From Microbacterium azadirachtae (lineage in GTDB: Bacteria > Actinomycetota > Actinomycetes > Actinomycetales > Microbacteriaceae), in assembly GCF_000956545.1 (NCBI RefSeq), contig NZ_JYIT01000069.1, positions 19,128 through 83,127 on the forward strand: DNA of 64,000 nucleotides, written 5' to 3'. Position 1 is the stretch's first letter. Each line of letters starts with the position of its first letter. Shown one piece after another: positions 10,768 to 20,145 of the stretch. The notes below the pieces were generated by a model. That model ran no database searches and was not told the origin of the DNA. It saw only the letters and a program-made list of their open reading frames with translations. The position numbers and the translations under genes are program-made.

Positions 10768-10863
10768 CGCTCCCGATCCTATGTCCGGGGCCCTTGGCGG
10801 GTTCTGAACGGCGACGGCGCTTCCCCGGGCAAGCCGGGCTGCGCACGATCCTGACGCGACGAA

Positions 10864-10893
10864 GGGCCGGGGAGAGCGAACTCCCTCCGGCCC
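10864..10893 (-). terminator. Hairpin after pepN
   Basis: GGGCCGG pairs with CCGGCCC around an imperfect GGAG/CTCC inner stem, about 16 bases beyond the pepN stop. No clear T-run follows, so termination strength is uncertain. Confidence 0.5.
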
Positions 10894-10908
10894 CTCGAGC
10901 GCAGTCGA

Positions 10909-13503
10909 TCAGGCCTGGGCGGTCTCCTCGACGCTCTCCTCGTCACGCGCCTGGGCGGCCAGTGCGCGCTCGACGTCGGCGAGGTTCTCGAACACCAGGC
11001 GACGCAGCGCGGGGGCCGCATCCTGGTGGGCGGAGAGCCAGGCGCGCGTCGCATCGCGGAGCGCGGTGTTCGCGAGCGTCTTCGGGTAGAGCCCGACGAT
11101 CAGGTAATTGGCCACCTGGAACGTGCGGCCCTCCCAGATCGACAGGAGGCTGTCGAAGTACTTCGGCACGAACGGCTCGAGCAGCGCGGCGCCGGCCGGG
11201 TGCGTGAAGCCGAGCGCGGCCGAGCGCACGATCGTGTTGGACAGGTCGTCCCGCTCGACGAGGGAGGCCCAGGCGGCCTCCTTGTCCTCGGCGGTCGGCA
11301 GGGCCGCACGCGCCTGGGCGGCGAACTCGCCGCCCTTCGCGGTGTTGTCGCTCGCCAGCGCGGCGTCGATGGCCGCGCCGTCCACGGCGCCGACCGTCGC
11401 GAGACCCACCAGCAGCTGCCAGCCGAGATCGGTGTCGATCTCGAGACCGTCCAGCACGAGCTCGCCGTCGCGCAGGCGGCGGACCACGTCGGCGTGCTCC
11501 GGCGTGGTGAGCGAGTTCGCGAACGCGGTCACGAACTGCAGCTGGCTGTCGGATCCGGCCGCGGCGCCCTGAGCGAGGGCCCACAGGCCGTCGGCCACCC
11601 GGGTGCGCGCCTCGGAGCGGTGCTCCGGGGTGACGTAGAGCGCGGCCGCGGTCTGCAGCTGGCTCAGCGTCGTGCGCACGGTGGTCGATTCGGTCTCACG
11701 GCCGATGTTGCCGAGCACCAGGTCGATGTAGTCGCTCGCGGCGCTCTCGGCGTCGCGGGTCTGGTCCCAGGCCGCGCCCCAGACGAGCGAGCGGGCGAGC
11801 GGGTCGCTGATGTCGGCGAGGTGCGCCACGGCCGTCGCGAGCGAACGCTCGTCGAGGCGGATCTTCGCGTAGGCGAGGTCCTCGTCGTTCAGCAGCACCA
11901 GATCCGGGCGCTTCAGGCCCTGCAGCTCGGGGATCTCGGTGCGGTCGCCGTCCACGTCGACCTCGACGTGGTGCGTGCGCACGAGGGCGCCCGCGGCGTC
12001 GAGGTTGTAGAAGCCGATGCCCAGGCGGTGCGGGCGGATGGTCGGGTAGTCCGCGGGGGCGGTCTGGGTGACCGCGAAACGCGAGATCGTACCGTCGGCG
12101 GCCTCGGCGATGACGGGGGCGAGCGTGTTGACACCGGCCGTCTCGAGCCACTTCTTCGACCACGAGCTCAGGTCGCGGCCGCTCGTGCGCTCGAGTTCGA
12201 CGAGCAGGTCGCTGAGCTCGGTGTTCTGCCAGGAGTGCTTGCGGAAGTACTCCGAGACGCCGGCGAAGAACGCCTCGATGCCGACCCAGGCGGCGAGCTG
12301 CTTGAGGACGGATCCGCCCTTGGCGTAGGTGATGCCGTCGAAGTTGACCTGGACGTCGTCGAGGTCGTTGATCTCGGCGACGACGGGGTGGGTGGAGGGG
12401 AGCTGGTCCTGGCGGTACGCCCAGGTCTTCTCCATCGCGTTGAAGGTCGTCCACGCCTCGGTCCACTCGGTGGCCTCGGCGGTCGCGATGGTCGACGCCC
12501 ACTCGGCGAACGACTCGTTCAGCCAGAGGTCGTTCCACCACTTCATGGTCACCAGGTCGCCGAACCACATGTGCGCGAGCTCGTGCAGGATCGTGACGAC
12601 GCGGCGCTCCTTGACGGCGTCCGTCACCTTGCTGCGGAAGACGTAGGTCTCGGTGAACGTCACCGCGCCCGCGTTCTCCATCGCGCCGGCGTTGAACTCC
12701 GGCACGAAGAGCTGGTCGTACTTGGCGAACGGGTAGGGGACCCCGAACTTCTCCTCGTAGTACGCGAAGCCCTCGCGCGTCTTGTCGAAGATGTAGTCGG
12801 CGTCGAGGTGCTCCCACAGGCTCTTGCGGCCGTAGACGCCGAGGGGGATCACCCGGCCGGATGCGCTGGTGAGCTCGGAGAACGTCTCCTCGTAGGGGCC
12901 GGCGATGATCGCGGTGATGTACGACGAGATGCGCGGGGTGGGCTCGAAGCCCCACGTGGCCGAGGATCCGGTGCCCGACTCGGTGGACGGGTCGTGCACG
13001 ATCGGCTCGGGGGTGGGGGAGTTGGAGACGACCTTCCACGCCGCCGGGGCCGTGATCGTGAACTGGAACGTGGCCTTGAGATCGGGCTGTTCGAAGACCG
13101 CGAACACACGACGGGAGTCCGGGACCTCGAACTGGGAGTAGAGGTAGACCTCGCCGTCGACGGGGTCGACGAAGCGGTGCAGGCCCTCACCCGTGTTGGT
13201 GTACTCGCAATCCGCGTCGACGACGAGCACATTGTCGGCGGCGAGCCCGTCGAGGGCGATGCGCGAGTCGGCGTAGGCGCTGATCGGGTCGATCTGCTCG
13301 CCGTTCAGGGTGATCTCGCGCACCTCGCGGGCGATCAGGTCGATGAACGTCGACGATCCCTCGGTCGCGGTGAAGCGCACCACGCTGCGGGATCCGAACA
13401 CCTCCGCGCCCTTGGTCAGGTCGAGCGCGATCTCGTACGACTCGGTGTCGACGATCGCGCGGCGCTCCTGCGCCTCGATGCGGGTGAGGTTCTCTCCAGG
13501 CAC
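10909..13503 (-). CDS. pepN: Aminopeptidase N (M1 metallopeptidase)
   Basis: 864 aa. The substrate-binding GAMEN motif is at residues 273-277 and the zinc site HELAH at 307-311, with the third ligand Glu330 in NESFAEW; all M1 catalytic residues are present. An N-terminal beta saddle domain (1-190) and a C-terminal helical ERAP1-like domain (about 520-850) complete the fold. It removes N-terminal amino acids from peptides in the cytoplasm. The GTG start has a GGGAG site about 10 bases upstream. It stands alone, divergent from the ferrochelatase gene. Confidence 0.96.
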   Translation of the reverse strand: MPGENLTRIEAQERRAIVDTESYEIALDLTKGAEVFGSRSVVRFTATEGSSTFIDLIAREVREITLNGEQIDPISAYADSRIALDGLAADNVLVVDADCEYTNTGEGLHRFVDPVDGEVYLYSQFEVPDSRRVFAVFEQPDLKATFQFTITAPAAWKVVSNSPTPEPIVHDPSTESGTGSSATWGFEPTPRISSYITAIIAGPYEETFSELTSASGRVIPLGVYGRKSLWEHLDADYIFDKTREGFAYYEEKFGVPYPFAKYDQLFVPEFNAGAMENAGAVTFTETYVFRSKVTDAVKERRVVTILHELAHMWFGDLVTMKWWNDLWLNESFAEWASTIATAEATEWTEAWTTFNAMEKTWAYRQDQLPSTHPVVAEINDLDDVQVNFDGITYAKGGSVLKQLAAWVGIEAFFAGVSEYFRKHSWQNTELSDLLVELERTSGRDLSSWSKKWLETAGVNTLAPVIAEAADGTISRFAVTQTAPADYPTIRPHRLGIGFYNLDAAGALVRTHHVEVDVDGDRTEIPELQGLKRPDLVLLNDEDLAYAKIRLDERSLATAVAHLADISDPLARSLVWGAAWDQTRDAESAASDYIDLVLGNIGRETESTTVRTTLSQLQTAAALYVTPEHRSEARTRVADGLWALAQGAAAGSDSQLQFVTAFANSLTTPEHADVVRRLRDGELVLDGLEIDTDLGWQLLVGLATVGAVDGAAIDAALASDNTAKGGEFAAQARAALPTAEDKEAAWASLVERDDLSNTIVRSAALGFTHPAGAALLEPFVPKYFDSLLSIWEGRTFQVANYLIVGLYPKTLANTALRDATRAWLSAHQDAAPALRRLVFENLADVERALAAQARDEESVEETAQA

Positions 13504-13684
13504 TGCTCAGACTCCCAGGGGTGAGGGGTTTCGACCGCAAGATCCGCGCTGCTGGCGCCGGCGGCAACCGTCCCAGCCTACGCCAGTGCGCGTGTCGCGC
13601 GATTCGGAGGACTGCAGCCGCTCGGCGGGCCGCGTCGCAGCGGCGCTCGGCGACGGCAAAGGAAACTCAGGGGAAGATGGAAGG

Positions 13685-14875
13685 GTGAGTGCGCGAGATG
13701 TGACCGAAGCTACCGTCCCCTTCGCTTCCGCGGCTGCGGCGAGCGGCCCCGAGTACGTCGAGACGCCCGTCGCCTACGACGGGATCCTGCTCGCCGGGTT
13801 CGGCGGCCCCGAGGGGCAGGACGATGTGATCCCCTTCCTGCGCAACGTCACGCGCGGCCGTGGCATCCCCGACGAGCGTCTGGAGGAGGTCGCCCACCAC
13901 TACCGGCACTTCGGCGGCGTGAGCCCCATCAACGCGCAGAACCGTGCGCTCAAGGCCGCCCTCGAGGCCGAGCTGGCCCGCCGCGGCATCGCGCTGCCCG
14001 TCTACTGGGGCAACCGCAACTGGACGCCGTATCTCGCCGACGCGGTCACCGAGGCCGCCGATGAGGGCGACACGACGCTCCTCGCCTTCGCGACCAGCGC
14101 CTACAGCTCCTTCTCCAGCTGCCGGCAGTACCGGGAGGACTTCGCGCGCGTGCTCGAGGAGACGGGGCTGGACCGGTCGGTGACGATCGACAAGATCCGT
14201 CCGTTCTACGACCACCCGGGCTTCGTGGAGTCCTTCGTCGAGGGCGTGCGCGCCGCGGTCGAGACGTTCACGGCGGACGGTGCGGCCCCGTCGGCGATCC
14301 AGGTGCTGTTCACGACGCACAGCGTGCCGACCGACGATGCGCTGCGCTCGGGGCCGCGCGACGTCGACTGGGGCACGGGCGGCGCGTACGCGGCGCAGCA
14401 CGAGGCGGTCGCCGCGTGGGTGATGAGCCGGGTGGCCGAGCTGCTGCCCGTCGCCGCCGAGGTGCCGTGGGAGCTCGTCTACCAGTCGCGGTCCGGACCC
14501 GCGTCGCAGCCGTGGCTCGAGCCCGACATCTGCGACGTGATCGAGGAGCTGCCCGGTCGCGGCCGCACCGCGGTGGCCGTCGTCCCGCTGGGCTTCGTGA
14601 GCGACCACATGGAGGTGCTCTGGGACCTGGACACGGAGGCCAAGGAGGCCGCGGCCGACGCGGGGCTCGCCTTCGTGCGCACGCCGACGCCGGGCGTGTC
14701 CGCGTCGTTCGTCGCCGGGATCGTCGACCTCATCGAGGAGCGGCTGGAAGGACGCCCCGCGGCCGACCGCCGGCACGTGACCTCGCTCGGGCCGGCCTTC
14801 GACGTGTGCCGCCCGGGCTGCTGCGAGAACATCCGCGCGGGATTCAAGCCCGCCGCGGCCGGCATCGCCCCCTGA
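13685..14875 (+). CDS. cpfC: Coproporphyrin III ferrochelatase
   Basis: 396 aa. Ferrochelatase inserts Fe(II) into coproporphyrin III in the actinobacterial haem route. The family core is clear: GFGGPEGQDDVIPFLRNV near residue 39, the active-site region LFTTHSVP, and the E-containing YQSRSGPASQPWLEPDI. Four cysteines, Cys146 (FSSCRQYRED) and Cys375/379/380 (CRPGCC), match the [2Fe-2S] cluster set known in actinobacterial ferrochelatases. The first 25 residues are an Ala/Ser-rich extension. The GTG at 13685 is chosen because the upstream frame lies in non-coding DNA divergent from pepN; a GGAAG sequence precedes it. Confidence 0.94.
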   Translation: MSARDVTEATVPFASAAAASGPEYVETPVAYDGILLAGFGGPEGQDDVIPFLRNVTRGRGIPDERLEEVAHHYRHFGGVSPINAQNRALKAALEAELARRGIALPVYWGNRNWTPYLADAVTEAADEGDTTLLAFATSAYSSFSSCRQYREDFARVLEETGLDRSVTIDKIRPFYDHPGFVESFVEGVRAAVETFTADGAAPSAIQVLFTTHSVPTDDALRSGPRDVDWGTGGAYAAQHEAVAAWVMSRVAELLPVAAEVPWELVYQSRSGPASQPWLEPDICDVIEELPGRGRTAVAVVPLGFVSDHMEVLWDLDTEAKEAAADAGLAFVRTPTPGVSASFVAGIVDLIEERLEGRPAADRRHVTSLGPAFDVCRPGCCENIRAGFKPAAAGIAP

Positions 14876-14924
14876 CGCCCGACGGGGTGCTCGTCACCCC
14901 GTCCGAGGCGCGCCCGGCGCTCCG

Positions 14925-14930
14925 TAGGAT
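14925..14930 (+). promoter_or_regulatory. -10 element TAGGAT (leaderless rpiB)
   Basis: TAGGAT ends 6 bases before the rpiB ATG at 14937. Confidence 0.6.
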
Positions 14931-14936
14931 TGGAGC

Positions 14937-15422
14937 ATGCGCATCCACATCGCCACGGACCACGCCGGTCTCGAGTTCTCCACGCAGCTGCAGCATCACC
15001 TCGCCGAGGCGGGGCATGAGGTCGTCGACCACGGGCCGGTCGAGTACGACGCCCTGGACGACTACCCGGCGTTCTGCATCCGCGCGGCGCAGGCGACCGT
15101 CGCCGATCAGCGCGCCGGCGTGGACGCGCTGGGCGTCGTCTTCGGCGGCTCCGGCAACGGCGAGCAGATCGCGGCGAACAAGGTCGAGGGAATCCGCGCC
15201 GCGCTCGTGTGGAGCATCGCGACCGCCGAGCTCGCCCGGGAGCACAACGACGCGAACGTGATCGCCATCGGTGCGCGCCAGCACACCTTCGACGAGGTTG
15301 CGGGCTTCATCGACCGCTTCATCGCCACGCCGTTCTCGAACGAGGAGCGGCACGTGCGCCGGATCGCGCAGATCGCCGACTTCGAGCGCGACGGATCCCT
15401 GCTGCCGGACCCGCGCGTCTGA
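14937..15422 (+). CDS. rpiB: Ribose-5-phosphate isomerase B
   Basis: 161 aa, the normal length for RpiB/LacAB proteins. MRIHIATDHAG opens the phosphate-binding Rossmann-like fold and GGSGNGEQIAANK is the conserved loop; His and the SGNG region form the active site in the family. It interconverts ribose-5-phosphate and ribulose-5-phosphate in the pentose phosphate pathway. The stop overlaps the next gene's ATG (TGATG), giving a two-gene operon with a DNA glycosylase. Confidence 0.95.
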   Translation: MRIHIATDHAGLEFSTQLQHHLAEAGHEVVDHGPVEYDALDDYPAFCIRAAQATVADQRAGVDALGVVFGGSGNGEQIAANKVEGIRAALVWSIATAELAREHNDANVIAIGARQHTFDEVAGFIDRFIATPFSNEERHVRRIAQIADFERDGSLLPDPRV

Positions 15423-16420
15423 TGCCCGAGGGCCATTCCGTCCACCGGATCGCGCGGCAGTTCGCCCGCAACTTCGTCGGCAGGCCCGTCGCCGCGTCGA
15501 GCCCCCAGGGGCGCTTCGCGGAGGGAGCGGCGCTGCTCGACGGCCGGGTCGTCGAGAGCGTGCAGGCCGTCGGCAAGCAGATGTTCCTCGAGACCGAGGG
15601 GGACCTGTGGCTGCGCGTGCATCTCGGGCTCTACGGCGCCTGGGACTTCTCGGGCGAGATCCTCGTGGATCCGACGATCGCCTCGGCGAACGGGCGGATG
15701 GGCCAGACGAACCAGCGCGGCACCGATCTGGAGGCTCCGATCCTCGACGACGCGGGGGAGAACTCCCTCGCCTCGATCGGTGCGCCCCGCAAGACGCGCG
15801 TGCACGTGCGCATGTCGGAGGCCACGAAGGGCCTCGCCGATGAGGGCGTCGAGTGGCCGCCGCCCGTGGTCGGGCAGGTGCGTCTGCGCCTGATGACGGA
15901 GGCGACCTGCGCCGACCTGCGCGGCCCGACCGCCTGCGTGCTGCAGACCCCGGACGAGATGCTCGCCACGGTCGCCAAGCTCGGGCCGGATCCGCTCGTG
16001 GGCGACGTGGACGAGGGCGAGGAGCGGTTCGTGGCCGCTGTGCGGCGCCGGGCGGTGCCGATCGCGCTGCTGCTCATGGATCAGGCGGTGGTCAGCGGGA
16101 TCGGCAACGTGTACCGCGCCGAGCTGCTGTTCCGCGCGCAGCTGAACCCGCACACGCCGGGAAGGGATGTCCCCGAGGAGACGGTGCGCGCGCTCTGGCG
16201 CGACTGGGTGCGCCTGCTCGCGATCGGCGTCGAGACCGGGCAGATGATGACCATGGACGATCTGTCGCCCGAGCAGTACCGTGCGGCGATGGCCCACCGG
16301 GACGACCGGCACTGGGTCTATCACCGCACGGGCCTGCCCTGCCGGGTGTGCGGCACCGCGATCGTGCTCGAGGAGATCGGCGCCCGAAAGCTCTACTGGT
16401 GCCCGCGCTGCCAGGCGTGA
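15422..16420 (+). CDS. nei2: Fpg/Nei-family DNA glycosylase, Nei2-like
   Basis: 332 aa. MPEGHSVHR supplies the catalytic Pro (after Met removal) and Glu; the H2TH helix region is DQAVVSGIGNVYRAELLFRA and the C-terminal zinc finger is C-x2-C-x16-C-x2-C. The PEGH opening is that of mycobacterial Nei2 rather than Fpg or E. coli Nei (PEGPE). It should excise oxidised bases, mainly pyrimidines, and nick the strand by beta/delta elimination. A stretch of about 35 residues (roughly 90-125, rich in Asn/Glu) is an insertion relative to short family members. It is translated by TGATG coupling to rpiB. Confidence 0.9.
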   Translation: MPEGHSVHRIARQFARNFVGRPVAASSPQGRFAEGAALLDGRVVESVQAVGKQMFLETEGDLWLRVHLGLYGAWDFSGEILVDPTIASANGRMGQTNQRGTDLEAPILDDAGENSLASIGAPRKTRVHVRMSEATKGLADEGVEWPPPVVGQVRLRLMTEATCADLRGPTACVLQTPDEMLATVAKLGPDPLVGDVDEGEERFVAAVRRRAVPIALLLMDQAVVSGIGNVYRAELLFRAQLNPHTPGRDVPEETVRALWRDWVRLLAIGVETGQMMTMDDLSPEQYRAAMAHRDDRHWVYHRTGLPCRVCGTAIVLEEIGARKLYWCPRCQA

Positions 16421-16460
16421 CGGATCGCGCGACCTGAGTCCCGCGTGTCGGGCGCGACCC

Positions 16461-16466
16461 TAGGCT
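16461..16466 (+). promoter_or_regulatory. -10 element TAGGCT (leaderless)
   Basis: TAGGCT ends 6 bases before the ATG at 16473. Confidence 0.6.
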
Positions 16467-16472
16467 GAACTC

Positions 16473-17132
16473 ATGCGCCAGAACCCGAGCTTCGCCATGA
16501 CCGACGTCGCCGAGCTGCGGCGGATCATCGCCGCGCACCCGTGGGCGACGCTCGTGGGCCGCGACGAGAGCGGCATGACCGCCTCGCACTACGCCGTGCT
16601 GCTGGATCCCGACCGTGACGACCTCACGATCGTGGCGCACGTGGGGCGGCCGGACGACCTGGTGCTGGGCCTCGGCACGCAGGAGCTGCTGGTGGTGTTC
16701 CAGGGGCCGCACGGATACATCTCGCCGGGCTGGTACGGAGACGTCGCCGCGGTCCCCACCTGGAACTACGTCGCCGTGCACCTGTCCGGCGTGCCGGAGC
16801 TGCTCGACCCCGAGGAGAACCTGCGTGTGCTCGGTCACCTCGTGGATCACTTCGAGGGCGGGCTCGCGGATCCGCGCGGGATGTGGACCCCGCCGAACGA
16901 CGAGGCCTTCGTGCGCCGGCTCGAGGCGGGCACGGTCGGGTTCCGGCTCACTCCGACGCGGGTGACGGCCAAGCGCAAGCTCAGCCAGAACAAGCCCGAC
17001 GACGTGATCGAGAACGTGATCCTGGAGCTCACCGGTGACGGCGTGTATGCGAACCCGGCTCTGGCCGCCGAGATGCAGCGCGCCCACGACGCGCGTCTCG
17101 CGGCCCGCGCCGCCACGGCGGCGGATCGATGA
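16473..17132 (+). CDS. FMN-binding PaiB-like protein
   Basis: 219 aa. It matches the PaiB/FMN-binding split-barrel family: WATLVGRDESGMTASHYAVLL, then HGYISPGWYG and VPTWNYVAVHLSG, which hold the flavin pocket. The C-terminal segment VTAKRKLSQNKPDDV is also typical. B. subtilis PaiB was described as a negative regulator, but the fold suggests flavin-dependent chemistry or stress response, so the regulatory label should be held loosely. The ATGA overlap with the next gene shows an operon with an amidohydrolase. Confidence 0.85.
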   Translation: MRQNPSFAMTDVAELRRIIAAHPWATLVGRDESGMTASHYAVLLDPDRDDLTIVAHVGRPDDLVLGLGTQELLVVFQGPHGYISPGWYGDVAAVPTWNYVAVHLSGVPELLDPEENLRVLGHLVDHFEGGLADPRGMWTPPNDEAFVRRLEAGTVGFRLTPTRVTAKRKLSQNKPDDVIENVILELTGDGVYANPALAAEMQRAHDARLAARAATAADR

Positions 17133-18625
17133 GCGGCGGCACCATCGCGGCGATCCGCGACGTGCGCGTCGCCGGGGCGGGGCGGCATCTGCTCGCCCTC
17201 GACGGCCCCGTCGACGTGCTCCTCGAGGACGGCAGGATCGCCGATATCGCGCCCGCCGGGGCCCTTCGGCTGCACGGGGAGGTGCGGGACGGGGACGGCG
17301 CGTGGATCGCACCCGGACTCTGGGATCATCACGTGCACACCGTGCAGTGGGCGCTCGCGGCGCAGCGCGAGGATCTGTCCGCGACGCGGAGCGCCGTCGA
17401 GGCCGCCGCGCTGATGTCCCGTGCTCCGGTGCTCCCCGACGGACGCCGCGTGGGCGCCGGGTTCCGTGACGTGCGCTGGACGGATCGCCCGACTCTCGCC
17501 CTGCTCGACGAGGGCAGCGGAGAGATCCCCACGTACCTCATCAACGCCGACGTGCACAGCGTCTGGCTGAACTCCGCGGCCTTCCGGCGCGAGGCCTTCG
17601 ACGCGCCGCCGGACGGGATCCTGCGCGAGGAGGACGCGTTCGAGATCTCGCGGCGCCTGAACGCCACGGATCCCGCCGTCGCCGACGAGGCGGTCGCCGC
17701 GGCGGCACGACGGGCCGCCGCGCGCGGCGTCGTGGGCCTCGTCGATTTCGACATGGCGTGGAACGCCGACGCGTGGACGCGACGCCTCGCGGCGGGCTTC
17801 GACACGCACCGTGTCGAGTTCGCGGTGTATCCGCATGATCTCGACCGCGCGATCGCGGCCGGCCTGCGCACGGGCGAGCATCTCGTGGACGACCGCCGCG
17901 GGCTGGTGCGCGTCGGCCCGCTGAAGATCATCTCGGACGGATCGCTGGGCACGCGGACCGCTGCCTGCAGCCACGGCTACGCGGACGACCCGCACAATCA
18001 CGGCGTGCTCACCGTCCCGCCTGCCGAGCTCCACGCCCTGCTCCTGCGCGCGACCGGCGCCGGTCTCGACATCGCGCTGCACGCGATCGGCGACGTCGCC
18101 GTCACCGCGGCGCTCGACGCGTTCGCTGCGACCGGCGCCCACGGCACCGTCGAGCACGCGCAGCTCGTGCGGCACGGCGACCTGGCACGGTTCGCGCGGC
18201 TCGGCATCGCCGCGAGCGTGCAGCCGCAGCACGCCCTGGACGACCGCGACACCGCCGACGCGCTGTGGGCGGCGCAGACGGCGATCGCGTACCCGCTGGC
18301 GTCGCTGCACCGTGCCGGGGCGAGCCTGCGCTTCGGATCCGATGCCCCCGTCGCGCCCCTGGATCCGTGGCATGCGATCTCGGCCGCCGTCTTCCGCACC
18401 GACGACGAGCGCCCGGCCTGGCATCCGGAGGAGCGCATCGACGTCGAGACCGCTCTCGCCGCGAGCGCGCACGACGGGACCGGGGGAGGAGCGGCGGTGA
18501 CGCCGGGGGCGGTGGCCGACCTCGTGCTCCTCGGTGCAGATCCGTACACGGCCGATGCGCAGACGCTGCGCACGATGCCGGTGGTCGCGACCGTCGTCGG
18601 CGGACGGGTCACGCACGGGGGATAA
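17129..18625 (+). CDS. YtcJ-type amidohydrolase
   Basis: 498 aa. Metal-dependent amidohydrolase fold: HHVHT (the HxH pair) near residue 71, a second metal-ligand histidine in ALHAIGDVAV, and the metal Asp in RFGSDAPVAPLDP. The family includes N-substituted formamide deformylases and related amide hydrolases; the substrate here is unknown. No signal peptide, so cytoplasmic. A small composite beta domain is formed by the N- and C-termini (DVLLEDGRIADI and VATVVGGRVTHGG). The start overlaps the PaiB-like gene by 4 bases. Confidence 0.88.
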   Translation: MSGGTIAAIRDVRVAGAGRHLLALDGPVDVLLEDGRIADIAPAGALRLHGEVRDGDGAWIAPGLWDHHVHTVQWALAAQREDLSATRSAVEAAALMSRAPVLPDGRRVGAGFRDVRWTDRPTLALLDEGSGEIPTYLINADVHSVWLNSAAFRREAFDAPPDGILREEDAFEISRRLNATDPAVADEAVAAAARRAAARGVVGLVDFDMAWNADAWTRRLAAGFDTHRVEFAVYPHDLDRAIAAGLRTGEHLVDDRRGLVRVGPLKIISDGSLGTRTAACSHGYADDPHNHGVLTVPPAELHALLLRATGAGLDIALHAIGDVAVTAALDAFAATGAHGTVEHAQLVRHGDLARFARLGIAASVQPQHALDDRDTADALWAAQTAIAYPLASLHRAGASLRFGSDAPVAPLDPWHAISAAVFRTDDERPAWHPEERIDVETALAASAHDGTGGGAAVTPGAVADLVLLGADPYTADAQTLRTMPVVATVVGGRVTHGG

Positions 18626-18733
18626 CCCCCGGACGGATCCGGCGGGCCGCACCCTGGGTGAGAGCGCGGGGCGACGGCATCGTAGAGGAGGGCGCAGATC
18701 CGCGCCCGCCTCGCACACTTCCAGGAGATCACG

Positions 18734-20098
18734 ATGACCACCGTCGCCCGACGGCTCGACACCCACCCCGACGCCCCACCGGCCGCTCGCCGCCGCGGAT
18801 ACGGACGCGCCTGGGCCGCCGCGCCGGCCAACGCACTCTACCTCGTGCTGCTCGCCGTGCCGCTCGCGATCGTGGCGATGGCGGTGACCTGGCTGGTGTT
18901 CGGACTCGGCCTCGGCATCCTCGTGCTCGTGATCGGCCTCCCCGTGCTCGCCGGGGCGCTCCAGGTAGCCCGCGGGTTCGGCGAAGCCGAGCGCGCACTC
19001 CTGCGGATGACCGACTTTCCGCCGATCGCCGCGCCGGACTGGCGACGCGGGGCACGCGGCGACGGCCGGTGGGCGCGGCTGACGCAGCCGCTGCGCAACG
19101 GGCACTACTGGATGGCCCTGTTGTCGGCGCTGCTCGTGCGCCCGATCGTGGCGATCATCGCCTTCGCGTTCGCCACGATCTGGATCGTCCTCGCGCTCGG
19201 CGGCCCCACCTACTGGTACTGGTCGCCGTTCACCCGCAACGGCAGCGCGGAGGAGATCTGGGTGCCCTGGGCGGTGCAGCATCTCTTCGGGGGCATCGAT
19301 CCGGATCCGGATCCGCATCTGTGGGCGTCGATGCTGTATCTGATCGTGGGCGTCGTGTTCCTCGGCACTCTTCCGCTCGTGCTCCGCGGCCTGGTCGCCA
19401 TGCACGGGGCGGTGGCCTCCGCGCTGGTCGGGCGCTGGGAATCGGACGACCTCGCGGCCGAGGTGGCCGGCCTCGACGCCTCGCGCGGTGCGGCCGTCCA
19501 GGCCGAGGACGAGGGCCTGCGCAGGCTGGAGCGCGACCTGCACGACGGGCCCCAGCAGCGGCTGGTGCGGCTGCAGATGGATCTCGCCGCCCTCGAGCGT
19601 CGCGCGGCCGAGGGCGACGCCGCAGCGGTCGCCGCCCTCGCCGCGGAGAGCCGGGGACACGCGCAGGCCGCACTCGACGAACTCCGGGCGCTCGCGGGCG
19701 GTGTCGCGCCGCCGCTGCTGCAGGATCGCGGGATCGCCGAGGCGATCATGGCACTGGCCGCGGCGAGTCCGCTGGTCGTGGAGGCGTCCGTCGCCCCCGA
19801 GGCGACGGCGTCGCTGAGCCCGGAGGCGGCGCGCAACCTGTACTTCGTGGTCGCGGAGCTGCTGACCAACGCCGCCAAGCACGCGGCCGCGCTCAGCGCG
19901 TCGGTCGACGTGGTGCGCAGCGGCGCGGAGGTGCGCGTCACGGTGACCGACGACGGCCGCGGCGGCGCGGAGCCGCGTCCGGGCGGTGGGCTCGAGGGAC
20001 TCGCGCGTCGGGTGCAGGGGCTTCGCGGCACGCTGCAGATCGACAGCCCGCACGGAGGCCCCACCGTCGTGACGGCCGTCGTGCCGGTCTCCGCATAA
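18734..20098 (+). CDS. Sensor histidine kinase (NarL/DesK type)
   Basis: 454 aa. The N-terminal half is a membrane sensor with hydrophobic helices near residues 34-78, 125-152 and 195-220. The HisKA_3 helix LERDLHDGPQQRLV carries the phosphorylated His270. The HATPase domain shows ELLTNAAKHA and the G boxes DDGRGG and GGGLEGLARR. No large extracellular sensor domain is present, so it probably senses a membrane or envelope condition. The ATG has a CAGGAGA ribosome site. The response regulator lies 47 bases downstream with its own promoter. Confidence 0.93.
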   Translation: MTTVARRLDTHPDAPPAARRRGYGRAWAAAPANALYLVLLAVPLAIVAMAVTWLVFGLGLGILVLVIGLPVLAGALQVARGFGEAERALLRMTDFPPIAAPDWRRGARGDGRWARLTQPLRNGHYWMALLSALLVRPIVAIIAFAFATIWIVLALGGPTYWYWSPFTRNGSAEEIWVPWAVQHLFGGIDPDPDPHLWASMLYLIVGVVFLGTLPLVLRGLVAMHGAVASALVGRWESDDLAAEVAGLDASRGAAVQAEDEGLRRLERDLHDGPQQRLVRLQMDLAALERRAAEGDAAAVAALAAESRGHAQAALDELRALAGGVAPPLLQDRGIAEAIMALAAASPLVVEASVAPEATASLSPEAARNLYFVVAELLTNAAKHAAALSASVDVVRSGAEVRVTVTDDGRGGAEPRPGGGLEGLARRVQGLRGTLQIDSPHGGPTVVTAVVPVSA

Positions 20099-20133
20099 GA
20101 CCGGCACGTTCCGGCGCGATCGTCGCCGGCCCC

Positions 20134-20139
20134 TAGTCT
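20134..20139 (+). promoter_or_regulatory. -10 element TAGTCT (leaderless response regulator)
   Basis: TAGTCT ends 6 bases before the GTG at 20146, giving the regulator its own start of transcription inside the two-component locus. Confidence 0.6.
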
Positions 20140-20145
20140 GAGGAC